The notes under the pieces were generated by a model. It saw nothing but the letters and a program-made list of their open reading frames with translations. It searched no databases and was not told the origin of the DNA. Shown one piece after another: positions 1 to 5,585 of a stretch of DNA of 6,703 nucleotides (its first letter is position 1; the number at the start of each line of letters is the position of its first letter). Origin of the DNA: Gammaproteobacteria bacterium (GTDB taxonomy: Bacteria > Pseudomonadota > Gammaproteobacteria > Thiohalospirales > Thiohalospiraceae); NCBI GenBank assembly GCA_011322575.1, contig DRMK01000282.1, forward strand, positions 1 through 6,703, read 5' to 3'. The translations under genes and the position numbers were made by a program.

Positions 1-1133
1 ACATAGCCGTGCTCCATCAGATAGAGGGTTCGCAACCGGGAATCATGCCTGGCCGGAGCCCCGTCGTCCGACGGCTGCGGCGCCGCACCGCTCTCCACCG
101 GATGCACCGGGGCGTCAGAAAAGTCGTCCTCATCCAGTCCCACCTCGGCGACGGCGAGCTGCATGGCGTTCTGTGGCTTCCGCGCTGCCATCTCCAACGC
201 CTGCGCGGACGACATGACACCGCTACCCTGCTCTCCGATCCGGGACAGGCTTTCCAGAACGGGCCCGGGCACGGGATATTTTGACTTGAAGGCCAGCGAG
301 CGAATGAACTGCACGCCGAGAAAACGGAATCCACGGCGGAAATTCACCAGGCGGGTCTTGTCCTCGTTGATGCTCAGCTTCAGCGCCTCCAGCACCTCTT
401 CGGTCAACTCCAGTGCCTCCTCGGCGCGGCGCCGCTTTTTGCAGAGGATGATGAAATCGTCTGCAAACCGGATCAACTTGAGATTCTCGCCAAGCAGGGC
501 CTCGTCGAGATGATCCAGATAGAGATTGGAGAGCAAGGGGGAGATCGGTGAGCCCTGTGGCACCCCCTTCTTCAGCCGCCAGCGGCGCTTGCCATCCACC
601 ACCCGGCCCGTCAGCCACTGGCGGATGAGCCGCAGAATCTCCTCGTCGCCAACCAGAGCCGCCACTTCGGCCATCAACAGTTCATGGTCGATTTCATCGA
701 AGAAATCGTCGATGTCCGCATCGACTACCCAGCGGTAGCCCTCGTCCCGCAGCCGGATCACCCGCTGAACCGCCTGATCCACGGAGCGGCCCTTGCGGTA
801 GGCGAAGCTGACATCCTCGAACTCGGCCTCGAACAGCGGCGTCAGCACCAGCGCCATCGCAGTCTGCAACACCCGGTCGCGCACCGCCGGGATGGACAGC
901 GGCCGCTTGCCGCCGCTCTTTTTGTCGATATGGACCCGCAGCAATGGCAGCGGCCGGTAGCTGCCGGAGCGCACCTCCATGCGCAGCAGGTCGAGATTGG
1001 CCATCAGATCTTTGGCAAAATCCTCCAGCGTCTGCCCGTCGATGCCGGCACACCCCTTGTTCCCCCGCACCTTCGCCCAAGCGTCGAACAGGTTGCTGTC
1101 GGTCAGGACGGCATCCAGAGTCACGGGTTCCAT
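1..1133 (-). CDS. cas1: Reverse transcriptase-Cas1 fusion (RT-Cas1), 3' part outside window
   Basis: An uninterrupted frame runs from ATG at 1133 to the window edge (377 codons, no stop). Residues about 20-290 are a group II intron/maturase-like reverse transcriptase: GCAGIDG near 27-33, fingers motif KRPLSIP at 76-82, motif A VDADIDDFFD at 137-146, motif B GVPQGSPISP at 190-199, catalytic FADD at 223-226 (nt 456-467), and FLGVQF at 271-276. All three catalytic Asp are present. Residues about 290-365 form an Ala/Pro/Asp-rich linker. The last residues, LRTLYLMEHGY (367-377), match the usual first strand of Cas1, so a Cas1 domain very likely follows. The family integrates spacers, in some members from RNA by reverse transcription. 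The start is fixed by an AGGGGG ribosome site and an in-frame TGA only five codons upstream (1146-1148), so there is no N-terminal Cas6 domain in this frame. RT is certain; Cas1 is inferred from few residues plus context. Confidence 0.87.
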   Translation of the reverse strand, partial: MEPVTLDAVLTDSNLFDAWAKVRGNKGCAGIDGQTLEDFAKDLMANLDLLRMEVRSGSYRPLPLLRVHIDKKSGGKRPLSIPAVRDRVLQTAMALVLTPLFEAEFEDVSFAYRKGRSVDQAVQRVIRLRDEGYRWVVDADIDDFFDEIDHELLMAEVAALVGDEEILRLIRQWLTGRVVDGKRRWRLKKGVPQGSPISPLLSNLYLDHLDEALLGENLKLIRFADDFIILCKKRRRAEEALELTEEVLEALKLSINEDKTRLVNFRRGFRFLGVQFIRSLAFKSKYPVPGPVLESLSRIGEQGSGVMSSAQALEMAARKPQNAMQLAVAEVGLDEDDFSDAPVHPVESGAAPQPSDDGAPARHDSRLRTLYLMEHGY

Positions 1134-1186
1134 CACTTCCCCCTGTCAACAATATATATTTGCCCGTCGCGCGCCGGTTCCCGGAA
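1134..1186 (-). other. Gap between csx3-like and RT-Cas1, with an open in-frame extension
   Basis: These 53 bases separate the csx3-like stop from the RT start. They contain an AT island, the 10-bp palindrome AATATATATT (1151-1160), in otherwise GC-rich DNA. Read in the csx3-like frame past its TGA, the stretch encodes 17 more residues (FREPARDGQIYIVDRGK) and then a TGA at 1133-1135 that overlaps the RT ATG by one base (TGATG). I see no convincing promoter or terminator here. Confidence 0.6.
1139..1144 (-). promoter_or_regulatory. Ribosome binding site of RT-Cas1
   Basis: AGGGGG on the minus strand lies five bases before the ATG at 1133. It supports this ATG over the adjacent in-frame GTG at 1136, and it lies inside the tail that the Csx3-like reading frame would have if its TGA were read through. 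Confidence 0.6.
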
Positions 1187-1429
1187 TCAAAACGGATCGT
1201 GATTAAATATCTCCACATCTCCGGTCACTGGTGACCGGTAGATCAGCCGCTTTGCCTTTCCGTGGAGTACGTGGGCGATCCTGAGATAGAGCCAGACCGG
1301 GGCGGGACCGGTGAGGAGCACCTCGTTGCCCTCTCCGGCCATTGTCAGCGCCTTTTTCTCATATTCGACAAGACGGCGCAACGTGGCTGTGTCTGTATAG
1401 AAGGATGAAAGATCAATTACAACGGTCAT
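1187..1429 (-). CDS. csx3: Short Csx3-like (Crn3-type) protein, probable cyclic-oligoadenylate binder or ring nuclease
   Basis: This 80-residue protein carries the core signature of Csx3: GPAPVWLYLRIAH at 41-53 followed by a second His at 56, matching the GxGPIWLxxxxAHxxxH block of archaeal Csx3. The next strand keeps Y64, G70 and a closing His77. Csx3 (Crn3) is a known ring nuclease that cleaves cyclic tetra-adenylate and so shuts off type III signalling. Here the Asp-Pro-Arg after the conserved Tyr, which includes residues reported as catalytic, is replaced by Arg-Ser-Pro (65-67), so activity is uncertain and it may only bind the signal. It is also shorter than the usual 100-110 residues, ending right after His77; the missing last strand may survive beyond the stop (see findings). 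The start ATG lies inside the upstream membrane gene (17-nt overlap, different frame), which suggests coupled translation. The upstream ribosome site is weak (AGGG about seven bases away). Confidence 0.62.
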   Translation of the reverse strand: MTVVIDLSSFYTDTATLRRLVEYEKKALTMAGEGNEVLLTGPAPVWLYLRIAHVLHGKAKRLIYRSPVTGDVEIFNHDPF

Positions 1430-2111
1430 CGTTCTGCCCTACGATGTTTTCTATTGTTGGTGGATCGAATGGATAGGTCCACAGCAGGCACCGTCCCTCG
1501 GGAAGATCCAGCCCGTGCAGATCCTCTTTTCTCTCCGGAATATTCCGTGTCAGCCGCAGCGTTACATCATAGTGCAGGAATGGCTTGCCCCCGTTCAAAA
1601 GGGTATTTTTGTCTGGTCCCCTGTCCTGCTCTACCGTCACTCTTTTGCCCTGTAATGCGGGGGCGATAGGCAGCTTGCCGCCTTCGTTGAGCGCCTGCCC
1701 GAACGACTGGGCCATGTTGCGGATGTCAGATTCTGTCACGAGGGGGGCGTAACGGCACCTGATTCTCTTCTGCCCCTCATAGACGAATGAGACACTGAGA
1801 TACTTCTCCAAAGATCCCCGCCATTCTTTCTTCATCTCCATGAACCAAATCCCGGCAACCGCGAGAAAGGTGATCACCTGGATGAACAGCCCCACCTCGT
1901 CCGCAGCGAGCTTTTTCCAAAGCAGGCCCGACAGAGAGTACTGTTCCGACGCCAGCAGAAAAATGGAGATGGCGAGCAGCGCCAGAAACATGACGAGGAT
2001 CGCAGGGCTCCTCGAGTCCAGCAGATAGCGCGCAATCTGCCAGAGTTCCTGTCGGCGCCGGAGAACCACGATGTTATTGCATATTTCAGCATGCGTGTTT
2101 GCCTCGGGCAT
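1413..2111 (-). CDS. Two-helix membrane protein, candidate Csx23-like type III CRISPR effector
   Basis: A protein of 232 residues. The N-terminal 35 residues are cytosolic-looking and basic near 18-34. Two hydrophobic helices follow (about 36-54 and 73-92) separated by a short polar segment, then a soluble domain from about 93 to 232. This layout, N-terminal membrane helices plus a C-terminal cytoplasmic domain in a type III-B locus, is that of Csx23, a membrane effector that binds cyclic tetra-adenylate and perturbs the membrane. The stretch around 102-150 (YLSVSF, then a Cys at 119, then ESDIR at 127-131 and AQSFGQ at 134-139) resembles, from memory, a family of small membrane proteins at gammaproteobacterial type III loci. 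No signal peptide or nuclease motif is seen. It follows cmr6 after 56 bases and overlaps the csx3-like gene by 17 nt. The start is supported by a strong ribosome site. The membrane topology is clear; the Csx23 assignment is an inference and it could be an unrelated accessory membrane family. Confidence 0.7.
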   Translation of the reverse strand: MPEANTHAEICNNIVVLRRRQELWQIARYLLDSRSPAILVMFLALLAISIFLLASEQYSLSGLLWKKLAADEVGLFIQVITFLAVAGIWFMEMKKEWRGSLEKYLSVSFVYEGQKRIRCRYAPLVTESDIRNMAQSFGQALNEGGKLPIAPALQGKRVTVEQDRGPDKNTLLNGGKPFLHYDVTLRLTRNIPERKEDLHGLDLPEGRCLLWTYPFDPPTIENIVGQNDDRCN

Positions 2112-2117
2112 CTCTTT

Positions 2118-2124
2118 CCCTCCC
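2118..2124 (-). promoter_or_regulatory. Ribosome binding site of the membrane effector gene
   Basis: GGGAGGG on the minus strand sits six bases before the ATG at 2111 and directly after a small inverted repeat. It fixes the start of the membrane protein. Confidence 0.65.
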
Positions 2125-2140
2125 GTAACTATTCAGTTAC
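2125..2140. repeat. Perfect 6-bp inverted repeat with 4-base loop before the membrane effector gene
   Basis: GTAACT-ATTC-AGTTAC lies in the 56-base gap between cmr6 and the membrane gene, abutting the ribosome site at 2118-2124. As RNA it would form a short, weak stem; as DNA it could be an operator half-site pair. There is no T-run after it on the minus strand, so it is not a standard terminator. It may also be chance. Confidence 0.4.
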
Positions 2141-2167
2141 CAGCCTGTTTCAGATTATGCTGAATAA

Positions 2168-3250
2168 TTACCCACCTCCCTGGCCGATGCGAACCAGCAA
2201 GTATCTGTTTGCCGTTTTTTCCACTACGACGGTTTCCCTGATACCTCCGCTGTTGAGCCTTTTCTGTTTTGCTCTCGACAATCCGTCCCGGTAACGTCGC
2301 ACCGTTTCATTATCGTTTATGTTGGCGATCGCTTTTTTCCCTTCATGGGTCGCAGTGATCTCGCCGCTGCCGGGGTTCAAGCGCAATACGGCGTCCTCCC
2401 AGATCTCCCCCCGTTGGTCTCCTCCGGCGCTGCCGGTCTCCTCCGCAAAAACACCGTAACCCACGGCGGTCTTCGCTCCGGCACCGATTTGGCACAGCGC
2501 ATCCCGCAGCCACTCCCGCACCAGGGCGGCGTCTCTCTCTCCCGTTCCGGTTCCGGGAACCGGCGCTACCGCGAACTGGAAGGGCTGCTTCGCGGCCACC
2601 ACCAGAAATGGAATGGGGTTCGGGAACAACCAGTCACCAGGCGCTTCCCCCTGCGCGTAGTATTCGCTGTAGTGGGGGGTCATCACATCGGCCTCCAGTC
2701 GCACCGGCTCCGTGGGAAGGGCGTCGAGGAATATGACGCTGCCTGCGGCCATCCGTTCTGGTTTCGGTTCGTTCCGTCCGTCGGGGCCGAAGATTCGTGC
2801 GATTTCTTCCCCTCCACCGGCCCACTGCCCCGCCCAGTTGCGCACCAACCCTTTTACCGAGGATCCCGGAAGATAGGGTACTCCCAGGGTGTGGTGCCAT
2901 GCGAAGCCATTCTCCACCGGGTGCTCCCTCCCCAGGCCCGTAACGAAGCGCCATTCGGTCCGAAAGAGGAGGGGCTGCGCATCCTTCTGCAGACATCGCA
3001 GTAATCCGGCCTGGCGGCCGCAGGCCTCTTCCAGCAATTTCCCGTCTCCCACCCTCCTTCCGGTTACGGTGGCGATCCAGTTCAGTTTTGGGTTTTCCCT
3101 GCTGTTGTCCTCGGTCTTCAGCGTCCAGATCCCGCCCTGCCGCCTCCAGCAGTTGCAAAACTTGTCGTACCAAAGCCCGGTATTGGCCTGTCGGGGGAGG
3201 CTGGAGAGATGTGTGCCACCGCCGGGGAGGGAGTATAGTGGCAGGTTCAT
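2168..3250 (-). CDS. cmr6: Cmr6, RAMP subunit of the type III-B effector complex
   Basis: A 360-residue RAMP-fold protein that caps the 3' end of the crRNA backbone in the Cmr complex. Visible marks: the Gly-rich loop YLPGSSVKGLVR at 126-137, FLDALP at 174-179, DVMTPHYSEYY at 188-198 (the conserved Asp-Val-Met-Thr-Pro-His-Tyr block of Cmr6), and GAGAKTAVGYGVF at 256-268, the second Gly-rich loop. Residues about 280-360 form a C-terminal extension after the RAMP domain, rich in charged residues and ending in a predicted strand. A longer in-frame start at 3436 exists but would lie almost wholly inside cmr5. The ATG at 3250 overlaps the cmr5 stop as ATGA and has AGGGGGAG five bases upstream, so it is preferred. 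It is last of the cmr set; the accessory genes follow after 56 bases. Confidence 0.93.
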   Translation of the reverse strand: MNLPLYSLPGGGTHLSSLPRQANTGLWYDKFCNCWRRQGGIWTLKTEDNSRENPKLNWIATVTGRRVGDGKLLEEACGRQAGLLRCLQKDAQPLLFRTEWRFVTGLGREHPVENGFAWHHTLGVPYLPGSSVKGLVRNWAGQWAGGGEEIARIFGPDGRNEPKPERMAAGSVIFLDALPTEPVRLEADVMTPHYSEYYAQGEAPGDWLFPNPIPFLVVAAKQPFQFAVAPVPGTGTGERDAALVREWLRDALCQIGAGAKTAVGYGVFAEETGSAGGDQRGEIWEDAVLRLNPGSGEITATHEGKKAIANINDNETVRRYRDGLSRAKQKRLNSGGIRETVVVEKTANRYLLVRIGQGGG

Positions 3251-3645
3251 GATGTCTCCCCCTGCTGCTGCCCTTTCCCGCTCAGGTAAGCGGTGGCGAA
3301 TTTCTTGAGCCAGTGCAGATAGGCCAGCGCCTCGCCCTGGGCGAGGATGTAGTCCTCCTCCGTGCCGCTGGTGATCGCCCGCATCAGGTTGTTCTTGCCG
3401 TGGTAGGGGGAGTGCCTGTTGACTCTGCAGAGCCACTCTTCAAGCTGCGTGTAGAGACGGTAGTGGTCGTCCCTCTTCTCCCCCTTGGAGGCGGCAAGCA
3501 GCGTGGCCAGGGCCTGGCCCAGGCCGTTTTGCATGATGGTGGCAGGAAGGCCCTTGACATAGCTGACATATTTGTCGAGCTCCCCATCCTGCATGGCGGT
3601 GATTTCCTGCAGCGCTACCCGGGCCCGATCACGATCAAGATTCAT
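3247..3645 (-). CDS. cmr5: Cmr5, small helical subunit of the type III-B effector complex
   Basis: A 132-residue, mainly helical protein that forms the minor filament along the Cmr backbone and contacts the target strand. The family signature LPATIMQNGLGQALA is at 33-47, and a second typical block at 99-117 (YILAQGEALAYLHWLKKFA) matches the C-terminal helix of Cmr5. Length is within the usual range of about 120-150. The ATG at 3645 overlaps the end of cmr4 by 11 nt and has AGGGGGGA seven bases upstream; a longer frame to 3723 would lie inside cmr4 and lacks family residues. The stop overlaps the cmr6 ATG (ATGA), implying coupled translation. Confidence 0.95.
   Translation of the reverse strand: MNLDRDRARVALQEITAMQDGELDKYVSYVKGLPATIMQNGLGQALATLLAASKGEKRDDHYRLYTQLEEWLCRVNRHSPYHGKNNLMRAITSGTEEDYILAQGEALAYLHWLKKFATAYLSGKGQQQGETS
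3256..3263 (-). promoter_or_regulatory. Ribosome binding site that decides the cmr6 start
   Basis: AGGGGGAG on the minus strand lies five bases before the ATG at 3250 and within the end of cmr5. It supports the short cmr6 start over the frame's longer extension to 3436. Confidence 0.6.
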
Positions 3646-4471
3646 CGCCCTGTCCCCCCTGGTTTTCACTCTCCCCCATGATCTGTGTGGCCAGCCACCC
3701 CTGACCGACGGTTTCGTTGCCACCCGCCTGAAGCCAGGGGTTGGTTCGGAGCTGTCGGCGCATGCTGTTCAGCCCGTCGCGATCGGTGCGGGAGGCGAGC
3801 AGCGCATAGAAGAGTGTGTCTGGCGGCAGGGTCTCCTCGTACCAGAGGTTCTTGCTCTCCTTGGTTTCTTCATCCAGCACGTTTCTGGCCTGAACGGCCA
3901 GCGCGTAGCGGGCGTACCAGGCAAAATCCTTGTCGTTGAGGATGACCAGCTGCTCCGCTAGGCGCTGGCGCACCGGCTGGTGCCGAATCAGCCGGCACAG
4001 ATCTTCGACCAGATTGTCCGGGACGGGTCCCTCATAGGAGCAGACCCGCTCTTCCAGGTAGAGCATTCCGTCACCTTTTCCCAGTACCTTGCCTTCGGCC
4101 GGAGCCCGGGGAGTTGTGAAAGCAATCGACTGCCCCACCCGCTCGCAGTCGCGGCGCAGCCGTTCCAGCGCCAGTGTCGAAGTCACCCATTTGTAGCTCC
4201 CCGACAGGCTGCGCACCGGCAGCAGCAGGAGCCGCGCATCGGAGACGAGCAGATCGCCCGCGCAGGCCTGTTCGCCGAAACAGGTCTCGATGCCCTGCAT
4301 CCCATGGTCGCGGGCGTGGTCGCGCAGTGCGCCCTTCAGGCTGGAACCGGGGATATAGGGGTAGTCGGTCGCAGCCTCCCTCGCCACAGGCAGATCGATG
4401 GCGCCCTCGTTTCGGCCGATGCCGGGATGAATGAACGTTTCCGCCAGCAGCCCCAGTACGATGTTTTTCAT
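3635..4471 (-). CDS. cmr4: Cmr4, backbone RAMP subunit and target-RNA nuclease
   Basis: A 278-residue backbone subunit present in several copies per Cmr complex, which cuts bound target RNA at 6-nt intervals. HPGIGRNEGAIDLPVARE spans 15-32, with the Asp at position 26, the same number and motif as the catalytic Asp26 of Pyrococcus Cmr4; RNase activity is therefore expected. The Gly-rich RAMP loop YIPGSSLKGALR is at 39-50, LWYEETLPPDTLFY at 209-222 and GGNETVGQGW at 250-259, all typical of Cmr4. The start at 4471 has GGAG five bases upstream and follows the cmr3 stop by 13 bases; an upstream in-frame start at 4507 would overlap cmr3 and add no family residues. It overlaps cmr5 by 11 nt. Confidence 0.95.
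   Translation of the reverse strand: MKNIVLGLLAETFIHPGIGRNEGAIDLPVAREAATDYPYIPGSSLKGALRDHARDHGMQGIETCFGEQACAGDLLVSDARLLLLPVRSLSGSYKWVTSTLALERLRRDCERVGQSIAFTTPRAPAEGKVLGKGDGMLYLEERVCSYEGPVPDNLVEDLCRLIRHQPVRQRLAEQLVILNDKDFAWYARYALAVQARNVLDEETKESKNLWYEETLPPDTLFYALLASRTDRDGLNSMRRQLRTNPWLQAGGNETVGQGWLATQIMGESENQGGQGDES
3653..3660 (-). promoter_or_regulatory. Ribosome binding site that decides the cmr5 start
   Basis: AGGGGGGA on the minus strand lies seven bases before the ATG at 3645, inside the end of cmr4. It supports this start over an upstream in-frame alternative. Confidence 0.55.
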
Positions 4472-4484
4472 TTTCTCTCCATCC

Positions 4485-5585
4485 TCATTTCCAGATACCA
4501 ATGGCAATCAGACCAAATCCCCAGCTGGCGCGGCGGCCAATGGTGGTGTTGTGCAGTCGTTTGATCGCCTCCCGATCCCTCTCGTCCGCCTCCATGAACA
4601 GCACGCTGCCAGGCGCGAGATGGGGGCGCATCCCCTGTGGTTGCCAGCGGATCGAGTCCCAACCGCCCCAGCGTTGCGGCCGCGGCATGCAGGTGGTGGT
4701 GAGCCTGCCCGGCAGGCCGGGGAACGGCTCGCCCGCGCGTGGCGGACCACCCGGGTCCAGTGGAGTCAGCACTATTGCGGTATAACGGATCCTTCCTTCG
4801 GTGGCCTCCCCGAGGGGCACGGCGGGAACATCCAGTTTCGCATTGCGCACCGTGTCCATCCAAGCACTCCGGGACTCCCCTCCGAGAACGACCGGCCAGT
4901 CGTGGTTGCCTTCGAGCGGGGGGTTGTCCACCTCCATCACCAGAGAGACCCCTTCCGCCAGGCGGATGTGGCTGGTGGCATAGAGAGCGGCTTCCCGTGT
5001 GGTGCCGGTTTCCGGGTCGAGCGTGATACCAATCCGCGGCTCTGCTCTCCACAGTGACTCCTCGGCAACGAAGTGATCTCCCCCAGGTGTTTTTCCCGCG
5101 AGGATCTGCTGAAAACCCGCCCTTGTCAGCCACCATCCCTGCACCAGCTTGCGGCCCTCGACTCCATCCTCCCTCTCCGGTATGGGCAGGGAGATGTTGT
5201 CTCCCATGTCGCAATGGAATCGAGGGGCGGAGGGGCGCAGCCGGAGGAGCTGACGAGGAGGAGAGTGACGGCTGCCGGGCGATTCTCCGAGAAGCATGGC
5301 CGGAACCGGGAACAGGGGCTCGCTCCCCCTTTGCAGCAGCGGACCCTTGAAGCCGATACCCTCCAGCGTCTCCCCGTCTCCACCCAGGCGGTCGCGGATC
5401 TCCTGCCCCCAGCCACCGTGACCCGGCCATCCAAGCTGCTTTGCCCAAGCGGCGCGCACGGCACCCACCACCGTCTGCGGAGATGGCGGGAACAGGCTGG
5501 GCGCGAAAGGGCTCTCGCCCTGGTTGAAAGGACGGCCGTCGCGGAAAAAGAGCGTGTCCCGGGGTTGCAGTTTCAGTAACACCAT
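4485..5585 (-). CDS. cmr3: Cmr3, crRNA 5'-handle binding RAMP subunit
   Basis: A 366-residue double-RAMP protein that pairs with Cmr2 and holds the 5' handle of the crRNA. The N-terminal block RDTLFFRDGRPF (9-20) is the Cmr3 hallmark, followed by LFPPSPQTVVGAVRAAW (31-47), the conserved Pro-Ser-x-Thr-x-x-Gly-Ala-x-Arg helix. The C-terminus GRRASWGFGLIAIGIWK (350-366) is the usual final Gly-rich strand. The ATG at 5585 overlaps the cmr2 stop by one base (TGATG) and has a strong AGGAGG site just upstream. The frame extends to 5687, but that part lies inside cmr2 and is not family-like. Confidence 0.95.
   Translation of the reverse strand: MVLLKLQPRDTLFFRDGRPFNQGESPFAPSLFPPSPQTVVGAVRAAWAKQLGWPGHGGWGQEIRDRLGGDGETLEGIGFKGPLLQRGSEPLFPVPAMLLGESPGSRHSPPRQLLRLRPSAPRFHCDMGDNISLPIPEREDGVEGRKLVQGWWLTRAGFQQILAGKTPGGDHFVAEESLWRAEPRIGITLDPETGTTREAALYATSHIRLAEGVSLVMEVDNPPLEGNHDWPVVLGGESRSAWMDTVRNAKLDVPAVPLGEATEGRIRYTAIVLTPLDPGGPPRAGEPFPGLPGRLTTTCMPRPQRWGGWDSIRWQPQGMRPHLAPGSVLFMEADERDREAIKRLHNTTIGRRASWGFGLIAIGIWK

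Noticed and set aside
1..1133. Group II intron, retron or diversity-generating retroelement as the source of the RT
   Set aside because: No intron RNA domains, msr/msd-like hairpins or template/variable repeats are visible, the RT starts directly inside a cas operon, and the chain continues into a Cas1-like sequence.
1144..1149. TTGACA (minus strand) as a -35 promoter box for RT-Cas1
   Set aside because: There is no -10-like hexamer 16-18 bases downstream, and the RT ATG comes only 10 bases after it.
684..1202. Long plus-strand reading frame opposite the RT
   Set aside because: Antisense shadow of the RT gene: His/Gln/Arg-rich, no recognisable domain, no ribosome site.
1221..1238. Perfect palindrome CCGGTCAC-TG-GTGACCGG as a hairpin or operator
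   Set aside because: It lies in the csx3-like coding region, where it encodes the Tyr-Arg-Ser-Pro-Val-Thr-Gly turn, and has only a 2-base loop and no T-run. Most likely a coding coincidence.
3251..3436. N-terminal extension of cmr6 to 3436
   Set aside because: It would lie almost wholly inside cmr5 in another frame and is low-complexity; the ATGA junction and ribosome site support 3250.
4431..5057. Long plus-strand reading frame opposite cmr3
   Set aside because: Low-complexity translation typical of the opposite strand of GC-rich DNA; cmr3 on the minus strand has clear family motifs.
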